Shown here: positions 18,061 through 25,827 of the stretch, in pieces
Position numbering within the stretch: position 1 is the stretch's first letter
Layout of the letters: each line of letters begins with the position of its first letter
From: a virus
Virus record (IMG/VR): IMGVR_UViG_3300009285_001108
Coordinates: 1-42,669 of that record
Length of the DNA: 42,669 nt
Direction: 5' to 3' (one strand)
Made by a program: the position numbers and the translations under genes
The notes under the pieces: model-generated
Told to the model about the DNA's origin: nothing
The model's database searches: none
The model's input: only the letters and a program-made list of their open reading frames with translations

Positions 18061-19026
18061 TTATGCTACACATTCCACATAACAAACTTTATCTTCGTCC
18101 ATTCTCATTGCGCCCATATTCATATGAACATAAATCTGTTGAGAATAAGACAAATCGCTGCGAATACTCATCTCGGTACTCAACATATCCTGAACGCCGA
18201 GAATGATTCCGTCCTGAACCCAGAATGGACAACGAATAACAATGGTGTCCGCATCAACATCATTTGCTGAAGTACCAACAACTATTTTATTGGAAACTAT
18301 CCAGTTGACGCCATGCCAGTTACGGATAATACGACCAGTTGCAAGAGGAGAATTTGGGCCGTAATCACGGTTGACATACTCTTCTTGGCCGAAAAGATTT
18401 GTTGCCTGACGAGGTGAAATCGCACCCCATATTGGACTGTCTTCGTCAACATCGTTATAAGAAAAATATTCTTTTACCAATTCTATCTTCTCGACAGTCA
18501 TTCCGGTATCAGTAGCTAAAGCATTGCCAGTGGATGTATCCCAAGCAATTGTACGACCTGTGTCTTTTCCGGTATATTTAGTAGTTCCACTCTGTGAAGC
18601 CCACGTGATGGTGCTTCCAGCCCTGCGACCGCTCGTTACTGTTCCATCGATAGAAGCAAGGATAATGTCGTCTTTCTTGCGAGCGACGGCACGAGAAAGT
18701 TCTATCATAATATCGCTTGCAGGGTCGATAATCATCGACAAATCATCGTCTTTATCTTTTAAGACGCCTTGATGGAATGGAGTCGTTGAAACCCAACGCC
18801 TCTGTGCCGTCAAGTCGATTGTCGGGGTGGCTACATTGCGACCCGTTTTCTCTTCGAGTTCAAGTAGTCCGATTGAATCGAACGACTTGTCCTCTGCATT
18901 AAGTACAGGTTCTACTCTTACTGCCTGTGCGAATTTGGATTCTTTTTGCTGACACAGATGGTATAGGGTATTAGAAAACTGGTCAACAAAGTAGGTGGGA
19001 ACTCCACCTGTTAGTGTAATTGCCAT
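18061..19026 (-). CDS. Major capsid protein
   Basis: About 321 residues from the ATG at 19026 (MAITLTGGVPTYF), preferred over an upstream TTG because AAAGG lies eight bases before it. Features expected of an HK97-fold coat protein are present: KFAQAVRVEPV, the N-arm/E-loop stretch TAQRRWVSTTPFHQGVLKDK, a long spine helix (IELSRAVARKKDDIILASID) and a C-terminal VHMNMGAMRMDEDKVCYVEC. It follows the scaffold gene, as in T7-like phages. A 150-base leader with hairpins separates it from the scaffold gene, consistent with separate regulation of coat synthesis. Confidence 0.85.
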   Translation of the reverse strand: MAITLTGGVPTYFVDQFSNTLYHLCQQKESKFAQAVRVEPVLNAEDKSFDSIGLLELEEKTGRNVATPTIDLTAQRRWVSTTPFHQGVLKDKDDDLSMIIDPASDIMIELSRAVARKKDDIILASIDGTVTSGRRAGSTITWASQSGTTKYTGKDTGRTIAWDTSTGNALATDTGMTVEKIELVKEYFSYNDVDEDSPIWGAISPRQATNLFGQEEYVNRDYGPNSPLATGRIIRNWHGVNWIVSNKIVVGTSANDVDADTIVIRCPFWVQDGIILGVQDMLSTEMSIRSDLSYSQQIYVHMNMGAMRMDEDKVCYVECVA

Positions 19027-19077
19027 AATTAAACCTTTCAATAAATTGTTCTTGGTTGTAAAATTCTCTGTTCGGAA

Positions 19078-19164
19078 AGGTTGTCCTTATGGTTCTTTCC
19101 TGCGTTACGCTCGTGAGCGGGCAGGTTACTGCCATTTTTAGGTTCTCTTAAAAAGAGGTTGTCC
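19078..19164 (-). promoter_or_regulatory. Structured leader of the capsid gene with competing hairpins
   Basis: The 167 bases between the scaffold and capsid genes hold no convincing gene. Read on the minus strand, GGCAG-TAAC-CTGCC (19133-19120) shares bases with a nested hairpin CCTGC(CGCT-CACG-AGCG)GCAGG (19125-19099), so the two cannot form together. The nonamer GGACAACCT occurs twice in direct orientation (19164-19156 and 19086-19078). A promoter, RNA processing site or attenuator for capsid expression is inferred. Confidence 0.4.
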
Positions 19165-19193
19165 TGAAAATGTACCTTAATCGGGTCAGATGG

Positions 19194-20045
19194 TTATCCG
19201 GTTAAAGATGCTTTCTTCTTGTACAAATCTGTTATTTTTTTAATGGTGATATTGTGTTCTGGATGATTTCTCTTGAGAAAAGCATCCGATTGCTGAACTT
19301 TCAAAATCTCGCTTTCAATTTCCTGTTTCGTCAATCCCGTAGTTGATGGTTTTGGTATCGCCCCTGATTCTACGAATAATCCACCAAGATTAGCGGAGTA
19401 TTCTATAAAGTCGGGGTCGTTTCCGAACTTCTGTAAAAGTCTCTGTTTGTGATCTTCGTCTGTAATGCCCTTTTCAATGGCAGCATTTCCTATATGAATC
19501 TTGGATTGATACTGATTGCCCCACTTTGAAACCAATTCAGCTTCCGCTTGTTCAATAGCCAGTTTAGAATTGGTCTGCATAGTCTGTAATTCGCCGAGGA
19601 CATCAGAATTGTAAGCCTCAATTATTGCATCAGATTGTTTCTTGCTGATACCGGCCTTATGGAAAACATCCTGAAATTTCTTCGCTCGATTATCGTCCCA
19701 GTATTCCTCTGGTAATTGTTCCGGTCTTTTGAAACCATATTCATCGGCTTTTTCGGGCCTGCCGCCAACCTTAAAGAATCTATCCCATTCATCCTGCGTT
19801 GAGTTCTCGTTTGGTATCGGAATCTTATCTTTGCCTATCATTCTTTCCGCACTGGCAAGACTCCTCATCGCCCCTTCAAAATTCTTTACTCTGTCAAAAA
19901 TCTTCTCACTTCTAATTTCTTCCGGCAATGAATCTCGCCAGCCATCCTTGAAACTACCGTCTTCCCCTATAAAAGATGTTAATGTTTTTGATTCTGCGGT
20001 CGGTTTTCCGGTTGACACCGGTTCGGTTATCGCATTTTCATTCAT
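19194..20045 (-). CDS. Capsid assembly scaffolding protein
   Basis: 283 residues, highly charged and helical, with FIGEDGSFKDGWRDSLPEE, FEGAMRSLASAERMIGKDKI, GRPEKADEYGFKRPEQLPEE and long Glu/Gln/Lys coiled-coil stretches ending in basic KKITDLYKKKASLTG. These phrases are typical of scaffolds encoded just upstream of podovirus coat genes; the basic C-terminus would contact the coat. It overlaps the preceding small gene by eight bases. It directs procapsid assembly and is expected to leave before or during DNA packaging. Confidence 0.85.
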   Translation of the reverse strand: MNENAITEPVSTGKPTAESKTLTSFIGEDGSFKDGWRDSLPEEIRSEKIFDRVKNFEGAMRSLASAERMIGKDKIPIPNENSTQDEWDRFFKVGGRPEKADEYGFKRPEQLPEEYWDDNRAKKFQDVFHKAGISKKQSDAIIEAYNSDVLGELQTMQTNSKLAIEQAEAELVSKWGNQYQSKIHIGNAAIEKGITDEDHKQRLLQKFGNDPDFIEYSANLGGLFVESGAIPKPSTTGLTKQEIESEILKVQQSDAFLKRNHPEHNITIKKITDLYKKKASLTG

Positions 20046-20280
20046 TTGTTATTCCTTTACTTTGTTTTTCTTCGTTTATATTCTTTGCGAGCATCTTTCT
20101 GATGTGCAAAATAACGCTTCTTTGGCCTTCCTTGTATGCAGTACCCATCGAATTACCATCTACATAGCACGGCTCGTTTTCGTTACATAACTTAGATAAT
20201 CTTTCGAGGACTATCTTGCCATCCTCAGTATCAAAACACTTCTGCATAGCAAGGGTTATTCTTCCTCGTTCATCCGGCAT
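20038..20280 (-). CDS. Bbp19-like small phage protein
   Basis: 80 residues with FDTEDGKIVLERLSKLC, YVDGNSMGTAYKEGQRSVIL and HIRKMLAKN. The pattern F-x(3)-D/E-G-x-x-V-L-x-x-L ... E-G-x-R-x-V-x-x-x-I is that of the Bbp19-like family found next to portal and scaffold genes in many podoviruses. Function is unknown. A GAGGAAGA ribosome binding site precedes the ATG, and the gene overlaps both the small 41-residue frame upstream and the scaffold gene downstream, suggesting coupled translation. Confidence 0.65.
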   Translation of the reverse strand: MPDERGRITLAMQKCFDTEDGKIVLERLSKLCNENEPCYVDGNSMGTAYKEGQRSVILHIRKMLAKNINEEKQSKGITNE

Positions 20281-20381
20281 TCTTCTTCCTCTAAAATAAT
20301 AGTATCAGCGGAATCATCTGTGACATCTGGACTTTTAACAACATCTTTAACTTTGTTTCTTAAACTTTTCCTTATGCTCAT
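20256..20381 (-). CDS. Possible 41-residue overlapping protein
   Basis: MSIRKSLRNKVKDVVKSPD followed by an acidic tail (DDSADTIILEEEE...MNEEE). The frame starts inside the end of the zinc-ribbon gene (overlap 35 bases) and ends inside the Bbp19-like gene (overlap 25 bases), filling the only gap between them. Its basic-then-acidic composition differs from a random overlap. No family is recognised. An AGAGGT-like sequence lies upstream of the ATG. It could also be a chance frame. Confidence 0.45.
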   Translation of the reverse strand: MSIRKSLRNKVKDVVKSPDVTDDSADTIILEEEECRMNEEE

Positions 20382-20712
20382 TTTTAACCTCTCTAATTTT
20401 TTTCAAAAATACATCATCTGGACGCAAAAACCCAAACACATGTTTTTGTTCGCAACGCTTACAAAAGAATAAGGCTTCATTTTCTTTCATATCTGAACGA
20501 TATGTAAGGAATCGCTTACAATCACATTGAAGTTCAATTTGTATTTCTTTTTCGATACCAATTAATTTATGCCAATCATTTATGGGTTGATATATATAAA
20601 AAAATTCTATCTTGGTGCAATAATCAACTTCCAACCAATTAAACGAACCCTTAGAAACTCTTATACTTTCTTGTTTCTCTACAAAATCATTCTTCTTTTT
20701 CCTATTAAACAT
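20347..20712 (-). CDS. Zinc-ribbon-like hypothetical protein in head module
   Basis: 121 residues: a basic N-terminus (MFNRKKKNDFVEKQES), then a domain with CDC at about 74-76 and CKRC at about 93-96, spaced as in a small zinc ribbon, then a basic helical C-terminus. Directly downstream of the portal gene with a one-base gap. Not recognised as a known head protein; a nucleic-acid or protein-binding role is only suggested by the cysteine pairs. Confidence 0.55.
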   Translation of the reverse strand: MFNRKKKNDFVEKQESIRVSKGSFNWLEVDYCTKIEFFYIYQPINDWHKLIGIEKEIQIELQCDCKRFLTYRSDMKENEALFFCKRCEQKHVFGFLRPDDVFLKKIREVKNEHKEKFKKQS

Positions 20713-20713
20713 T

Positions 20714-22354
20714 TTATACTCCCATACTTTCCATAACTTTTTCAGCGGGACTATCCCGCTCTGGTTTCTTTGACGTTTGCCCTAATCCCTGTGCTGCTAT
20801 CTGCGCCATCTGCATTGCTTCTTGCCTTTGCTGTGCCTCGGCACGAGCCTGACGCTTGGCGTTTCGCTCTTCCTCAGATGTCATATCCTCGATACTAACA
20901 CCTAATGTCTCACCTAATCTTCTGTATCCGCCGTCAATATTGACGTTATCAAGTACGCCGCTGCCAGGAAAGACCTGCTCGAATTCCGCACCAGCCATCG
21001 CCCATTGCTGGAATCCTCTTGCTTGCTGACTTTTTAATTCCATAGCCAATCTGCCGACATATTCAATCTTAAACTTCTGACCCTGCATTTCGCGTGGTAA
21101 AGGCGGCAATTCTCCGTTTCTAATAAGCAAAAGAATATCACGGGTTACAACTGGATTGAGCCATTCAGTTTGAATACGACCTATGGGCGGGCCTAATCTT
21201 TGTAAACCCTCGGCAAGCAGCGCTCTAATCTCTAACGTAGTTCTTCTATCACCCTTTAAGTCTCTTAATTGGACAAATACATCGTTAAAGAACATTCTCT
21301 TAACGAGTTCTTGTTCGTATTCCAGTAAATCTTTTGTAATTGGGAAATTACCCCTAACACCCTGCTCTATCGCTTTGATAGAACCCATTTCAGGTACCCA
21401 GTTAAGAGCGCCAGCGAAAGTCCTGACTTCTCCTTCAAAAGTATCCAAAACTTCTTTGGGTGAATTGTTCCATAAATTTCCGCACTCTATTAAGTCTCCA
21501 TGCATCTTTTGTAAGTTACGGACAAATGGCAGAGCAAATACCCCCTGACCCCTGCCACGCGATTCTTTAGATGACTTACTCCATCTTGGCACTGCCCCTG
21601 GAAATTCATGGTATCCACCTTCTTTAACTATTTCCTTATCGGTTACACTGATACAAATAAGCTCAAAAGGCAAATTCATAGTATCCTGCAACATGAGGTT
21701 TCTTTTTGTTCTGGGTCTTATAATATAAATAAATTCGAATTTATCGGATTGAGTTTTAAGATTTTCCATCTTTTTAATAACTGTTTCGCCGGCTTTGTCG
21801 CCAAACTCTTCATGCGCCTGACTAGCAGTAAAGATTGTCTTAAATAGTACCGTATCTACAATACCCTTAGAATTTTCCAGTGGTATGTAATCGGCTATAT
21901 CGTAATCCGTGTAATTAAGACCTGTTACAGATGTCCAATCAGAGAACATGAAGGCTTCGCCAAACACGCTTAATCCCCTTAACGTCTCGTCCGATTGGAG
22001 CATGAAATTAGAATTAGCTCTTTTTTCGTGACTGATTTCAGTTATAAACCCCAGTGTTCTTTTGACGGACTCTACCTCGTTCAATCTGCCATCGCTCATC
22101 GTGATATTGTAAAACTTCTGGCCTGGAGGGAATAGATTGATAGAAAGACCAGACGCCATTTCAATAGACGCCATTTGGCCGGTAGGATCGATAATATCCC
22201 TGCCTTTTTCCTCACCTTCCGAATGCGTAACGGTAATATCGGATTCACGAGGGAATATTAAATTTGCCGTTTCCTGGTATAAATTCAGAAAATTGGCGTT
22301 TTTGTTTCTATGATGGTCATATAAGGCTATCAGTTCTATCGCTTTTTCATTCAT
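20714..22354 (-). CDS. Portal (head-to-tail connector) protein, T7 gp8-like
   Basis: 546 residues. The N-terminus (FLNLYQETANLIFPRESDI, EGEEKGRDIIDPTGQMASIEMASGLSINLFPPGQKFYNITM) and the wing/stem region (RMFFNDVFVQLRDLKGDRRTTLEIRALLAEGLQRLGPPIGRIQTEWL) match the T7-type head-tail connector family in length and phrase order. The C-terminus has the usual Ala/Gln-rich helix (RNAKRQARAEAQQRQEAMQMA). It forms the dodecameric DNA gate. It follows the HNH gene, which separates it from the terminase genes. Confidence 0.92.
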   Translation of the reverse strand: MNEKAIELIALYDHHRNKNANFLNLYQETANLIFPRESDITVTHSEGEEKGRDIIDPTGQMASIEMASGLSINLFPPGQKFYNITMSDGRLNEVESVKRTLGFITEISHEKRANSNFMLQSDETLRGLSVFGEAFMFSDWTSVTGLNYTDYDIADYIPLENSKGIVDTVLFKTIFTASQAHEEFGDKAGETVIKKMENLKTQSDKFEFIYIIRPRTKRNLMLQDTMNLPFELICISVTDKEIVKEGGYHEFPGAVPRWSKSSKESRGRGQGVFALPFVRNLQKMHGDLIECGNLWNNSPKEVLDTFEGEVRTFAGALNWVPEMGSIKAIEQGVRGNFPITKDLLEYEQELVKRMFFNDVFVQLRDLKGDRRTTLEIRALLAEGLQRLGPPIGRIQTEWLNPVVTRDILLLIRNGELPPLPREMQGQKFKIEYVGRLAMELKSQQARGFQQWAMAGAEFEQVFPGSGVLDNVNIDGGYRRLGETLGVSIEDMTSEEERNAKRQARAEAQQRQEAMQMAQIAAQGLGQTSKKPERDSPAEKVMESMGV

Positions 22355-22366
22355 TTAGGTCTCACG

Positions 22367-22981
22367 TTAACTCGCTATTTTATAATTTAACTTTGCATGT
22401 TTTATCTTGTTGTCTATTCCCCACATTGGCTGTAAATTATCTAGGCTCCAGCAATACTTAAATTCAACATCATCAACACTGCCAAATACAAAAAAGGACT
22501 TTGGTATGATATGGTCTATATGCCACTTACCATAGTTTTCCCACGACATACCATTATTAAATTTATTTTCAAGATGTCGTTTTAGTTCTTCTGGTGTATA
22601 GCCAACTAATTTTTGCCATTTAACAAGACCTTTCTTGCCTTGAAGGTAATTACATAATGCTGTTCCAAAATTAGAATTTATCTTACCTATGATGCTTTTT
22701 CTGTATTTTCTCGCAGCCAATCGCCTTGATTCTCTTGCTTTTTCTGTATTTCTTTCAATATACTTTCTGACATAAAGCCGATTCTTTTCTGGATTTAAAG
22801 TCCTGCTCTTTCTTGCATTAGCATTGCGAACTTCTTTGTTCAAATTTGCCCATTCAGCACCCTTGCTTAAATGACATCTCTTACATTTACCAAAATACTT
22901 ATTGGTATCTTTTCTAAAATAGTATTCAGTTAACGGCTTAACCTTGCCGCAACCAACACACTTTTTATTTTGGTTTAACAT
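22367..22981 (-). CDS. HNH endonuclease (free-standing, homing type)
   Basis: About 204 residues from the ATG at 22981, which overlaps the terminase end and is preferred over a GTG at 22993. N-terminal zinc motif CVGCGKVKP ... CKRCHLSKG, a basic middle region, and a C-terminal HNH core with YGKWHIDHIIPKSFF and WSLDNLQPMWGIDNKIK. Phage free-standing HNH enzymes of this type usually cut intron- or gene-free alleles near their own locus and spread by homing. Its insertion between the large terminase and portal fits that behaviour. A role in terminase cutting is possible but less likely for a protein of this architecture. Confidence 0.85.
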   Translation of the reverse strand: MLNQNKKCVGCGKVKPLTEYYFRKDTNKYFGKCKRCHLSKGAEWANLNKEVRNANARKSRTLNPEKNRLYVRKYIERNTEKARESRRLAARKYRKSIIGKINSNFGTALCNYLQGKKGLVKWQKLVGYTPEELKRHLENKFNNGMSWENYGKWHIDHIIPKSFFVFGSVDDVEFKYCWSLDNLQPMWGIDNKIKHAKLNYKIAS

Positions 22982-24509
22982 TGATAGATGCACGCTGCCT
23001 ACTCCTGTTCAGATTTGTTGCTGATGAAATGCGACACTTTGACGCTGCTAAAGCAAAGTAATTGACTGCATTCCTGTAATGGTCGTTAGTGCCTTTATAT
23101 ACATATTCTCTTGCACCGTTTCTCTTGTTCGTTACCAATATCTTGTACGCATCGCACATCTGTTTGGCAAAATCCTTAATTTCCGGACAATATCTGGGTA
23201 TCTGTAACATGCCAGGCGTAGTTATCCAACGATGAATTTCATCGAATAATGCCGTACGATAATCTTTAACCACTCCTGATTTAGTGTCCCATGTCCGCAT
23301 GTAAGCTGGGTTATTAGAATATTCGCACAGGAACACGGGATAAGGTTCTTTACTCTGAAATTCCTTCGCACTGTCCTGATAAGGACGAATATCTACAACA
23401 GCACTGCGAACATTGAACCTCTTAGCTAAATCATGTATGTCATTCCAACTGGAAAGACATGCAGTCTTTACTATCCTATATTGGTCGTTGCCAGTCCTTT
23501 GCCCTATAACTATGTGCTTCTTGATGCCAACGTCAACGCCCATTGCGCATGGGCCAGCGTGGGAATAACTCATTAACTCATTAGTGCAGCAGGCATAGAC
23601 CTGAGCCTCGGTCAGTCTGTCCTCGGCGGCGATGTAAGGAAGGCCAAGCCTCAAACGGTAAACATCGGCCAAATTGCCGTTGGGGGGATTAGTGAATGCT
23701 CCAAGTATCTCGGCGGGGTCATTATAAGAACTGGATAACTGGCTCCACCGGTAACCGTGCATAAAGTCAGAATTAGAGGGAGAAGAAGCTACCCATTGCC
23801 CATCCCGTACAAAAACCTCTTTGCCACACTTGTTACACTTGATATAACCAGTACCATCTTCCCTTGTACCTACACATTCGGGAAACGACAGTTCTGCGCA
23901 CGTCCACTCGCCACAACCACACTTTCTAAACCAATGCCTCTGATCCGAAGTCTGGAAAATCTTGTCTATGCCCTGACCAGGAACAAGAGGATTAGATAAG
24001 TATCTCTCTTGTTTGATTTTAGAATGACCGTACCGACCCTTCGCCTTCTCAATAACATCCTCGTCCATGTGGTCCACTTCGTCAAATACAACCCTATCGA
24101 CGGGAATACCCTTTATGCTGGACGACTCGTTCAAATCGCCTATCTTCTGACTTAATCTCGCCCCGCGAAGATATAAAAAAGCATCATTTATCTTCTTCAA
24201 AAAAGTAGCGTCCGTATCCTTGACGTACTTGCCGATAGCCAACTTATTAGACGATATCAAAGGATTAAACCTAGACTTGCTAAAATCCTCAACGTCATCC
24301 TGTTTGGGAAATAGATACAAAACACCATGCGGCAAACGCCTGTACCTCATGCCGTGCAAACTGTCCAAAACCTCCAACTCGGTAAATCCGCCCTGCGTAG
24401 CCTTCATTACGCATTTTCTTCGACAGTCATCCTGTAAATAACCCAACTGATACTCGTGGTCTGTAAATGAAAAGACAGAACTCTGCAACTTTATCTTCTT
24501 CAATATCAA
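22965..24509 (-). CDS. Terminase large subunit (GpA-like ATPase-nuclease)
   Basis: 514 residues from the TTG at 24509. ATPase: a Walker A-like KATQGGFTE (about 38-46) and Walker B DRVVFDEVDHMDEDV. A zinc-ribbon insert CGCGEWTC ... CNKCGKEV, typical of the GpA branch of large terminases, sits between ATPase and nuclease. Nuclease: GVDVGIKKHIVIG and AVVDIRPYQDSAKEF supply the expected acidic residues. The frame is open for 20 more codons upstream (GNDLTPEQIASVDCAYWL), which reads like genuine terminase sequence, but there is no ATG or GTG in it, so the start is uncertain. It packages DNA into the procapsid with the small subunit. Confidence 0.9.
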   Translation of the reverse strand: MILKKIKLQSSVFSFTDHEYQLGYLQDDCRRKCVMKATQGGFTELEVLDSLHGMRYRRLPHGVLYLFPKQDDVEDFSKSRFNPLISSNKLAIGKYVKDTDATFLKKINDAFLYLRGARLSQKIGDLNESSSIKGIPVDRVVFDEVDHMDEDVIEKAKGRYGHSKIKQERYLSNPLVPGQGIDKIFQTSDQRHWFRKCGCGEWTCAELSFPECVGTREDGTGYIKCNKCGKEVFVRDGQWVASSPSNSDFMHGYRWSQLSSSYNDPAEILGAFTNPPNGNLADVYRLRLGLPYIAAEDRLTEAQVYACCTNELMSYSHAGPCAMGVDVGIKKHIVIGQRTGNDQYRIVKTACLSSWNDIHDLAKRFNVRSAVVDIRPYQDSAKEFQSKEPYPVFLCEYSNNPAYMRTWDTKSGVVKDYRTALFDEIHRWITTPGMLQIPRYCPEIKDFAKQMCDAYKILVTNKRNGAREYVYKGTNDHYRNAVNYFALAASKCRISSATNLNRSRQRASINVKPK

Positions 24510-24817
24510 CCAGTATGCACAGTCAACACTCGCTATCTGCTCTGGAGTTAAATCGTTACCTATCTTAACATCCCCTTAAAATTCATAAAATATATATTCC
24601 CGTCTTTTCGGCCACTTTCTGCGTTTTTAAGTTTAAAACCGCTTACCCATCTTAACACAAGATAAGAAATGTCCTGAATTGCCAAAATCGTAATACAATT
24701 GGGGTGAGACTATACGCATCACAGCCCTGCCGCCTTTGGGGGTGAAGGGGTCTCTTACCCCCCCCCATGCCTGAATCGCTCTAGGATAAGCCATAATCGA
24801 CGAACTCGACCTTAACC
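24510..24817 (-). other. Gap between terminase subunit genes
   Basis: 308 bases with no convincing gene. The first ~60 bases are in frame with the large terminase and may be its true N-terminus. An AAGGGG sequence (24577-24572) is followed at once by an ATG that reads only three codons before TAG. A G-rich/C-rich hairpin surrounds a run of nine C (plus strand, 24748-24756), a place where replication or sequencing slippage is likely. Nothing else is recognised. Confidence 0.5.
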
Positions 24818-25261
24818 CTAGCCAATAGCCTGCTGCATGACATCGCTTAACCTAATCGAAGCTATGCGCTTGGCTTCAACAGCTTCGGATTCGCTCAGCT
24901 CTTTAGCCTTGTCAAGGTCCGAAGTCTGCAAGGTATCCTTATAAGCGGCTATGGTCTTGCCCAGGAGCTCAAGATTGCGCGTAGCAGTGGATAAATCTCC
25001 CTTAGCTTCAGCTAGAGTAGCTAATCGCTCGTGTTCAGACTGAATATGGGCAATGGTTATATCAGTTTTTAGCGCTGTTTTGGCCTGTAAACGCTCAATT
25101 TCAGCCTTTAAGCGTATATCTTCGTATATTTTCATCCCCAAACCAGAGTGCGCATAGCTAGGTTTATAGCCAATAGCTAGTAGTGCCTTTTCTTTGCAAT
25201 AGCCATTACTTATATATTCTATGGCCAATGCTTTAATCTTTTCTATATTTATTTTAGCCAT
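24818..25261 (-). CDS. Terminase small subunit
   Basis: 147 residues. The N-terminal helix-turn-helix has the Terminase_2-like pattern EYISNGYCKEKALLAIGYKPSYA, in which a genome-recognition HTH is followed by a helical oligomerisation region (AEIERLQAKTALKTDITI, LATLAEAKGDLSTATRNLELLGKTIAAYKD). It is the first gene of the late operon and is divergent from the first plus-strand gene. It recognises the packaging site and loads the large subunit. Confidence 0.85.
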   Translation of the reverse strand: MAKINIEKIKALAIEYISNGYCKEKALLAIGYKPSYAHSGLGMKIYEDIRLKAEIERLQAKTALKTDITIAHIQSEHERLATLAEAKGDLSTATRNLELLGKTIAAYKDTLQTSDLDKAKELSESEAVEAKRIASIRLSDVMQQAIG

Positions 25262-25476
25262 TGTTTAGTACTGGTTTAGTCATTATCTCTTGTCATAATC
25301 AATTCTGAGCGTTTTGTTATCTGCCATAATTGATACATGTGATACTTTAAGTTAGTTTTGGTCTTAATAATCATATTTTGGTTATTTTCTCAAGTTTAAT
25401 TTGGATCATGCCGATATATATATTATGCTTTAGTTAGAAGGTTAAATTGGGTTATTTATTATTGAAAGGGAAAATC
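25262..25476. promoter_or_regulatory. Divergent intergenic region between late and early transcription
   Basis: AT-rich 215-base gap between the small terminase gene (minus) and the first plus-strand gene; it must contain promoters for one or both. It includes ATAATTGATACAT (25326-25338), which recurs at 25668-25680. No consensus -35/-10 pair is convincing on either strand. A weak minus-strand candidate is TTGAGA with TTATTA at 17 bases spacing. Late transcription may need an activator. Confidence 0.4.
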
Positions 25477-25632
25477 ATGGTTACACTGGCAGACTGGAAA
25501 GGCCGTAAAGTAAACTTAGTCAATGCAATGAAGTCAGCTAAAACACAACAATTCAGACGAGAACTACAACTAGCTGTTCGCTTGTGCCAAAAGCATATCA
25601 GCCAAATCGAGTGCAAAGTTTTAATCGGCTAA
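25477..25632 (+). CDS. Small basic early protein
   Basis: 51 residues (MVTLADWKGRKVNLVNAMKS ... RELQLAVRLCQKHISQIE), basic and helical. The ATG at 25477 has GAAAGGG upstream; an in-frame ATG at 25447 has none. It is the first gene of the rightward early region. A DNA-binding or host-takeover role would be typical for the position, but no family is recognised. A seven-base-pair hairpin follows the stop codon. Confidence 0.55.
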   Translation: MVTLADWKGRKVNLVNAMKSAKTQQFRRELQLAVRLCQKHISQIECKVLIG

Positions 25633-25639
25633 TCACATC

Positions 25640-25663
25640 GGCAAGGTTTATTATTGCCTTGCC
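25640..25663 (+). terminator. Hairpin after the first early gene, weak terminator
   Basis: GGCAAGG, ten-base loop, CCTTGCC, seven perfect pairs, eight bases after the stop codon. The following bases (TGTTATAATT) contain only a poor U-tract, so termination would be partial; it may instead protect the 3' end. Confidence 0.4.
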
Positions 25664-25744
25664 TGTTATAATTGATACATACATAATAAAAGGATTAAGA
25701 TTGCTAAATATTGTTATAAAGTATAATTATTTGTTATTTTTAGT

Positions 25745-25773
25745 TTGACTTTTAATTAATAATAGCCGATAGT
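25745..25773 (+). promoter_or_regulatory. Early promoter candidate
   Basis: TTGACT at 25745-25750, 17-base spacer, GATAGT at 25768-25773, in an AT-rich region upstream of the 25828 gene. The -35 is one base from consensus, the -10 two. It would drive the short early genes up to the terminator at 27019-27043. Confidence 0.45.
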
Positions 25774-25827
25774 ATATATAGATTGATAAGTGAATAATAA
25801 CTTAATAAAGAAAAAAGGGGTAACACT

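Larger units (their letters stand above)
25326..25680 (+). repeat. Direct repeat ATAATTGATACAT flanking the first early gene
   Basis: Thirteen identical bases at 25326-25338 and 25668-25680, each preceded by CTG plus two bases. The copies lie on either side of the 51-residue gene in otherwise unrelated AT-rich sequence. They may be operator or phage-specific promoter elements. Confidence 0.45.

Noticed and set aside
24741-24756. Intrinsic terminator formed by the G-run and the nine C before the large terminase
   Set aside because: The hairpin has no T-run on the minus strand and lies between cotranscribed terminase genes.
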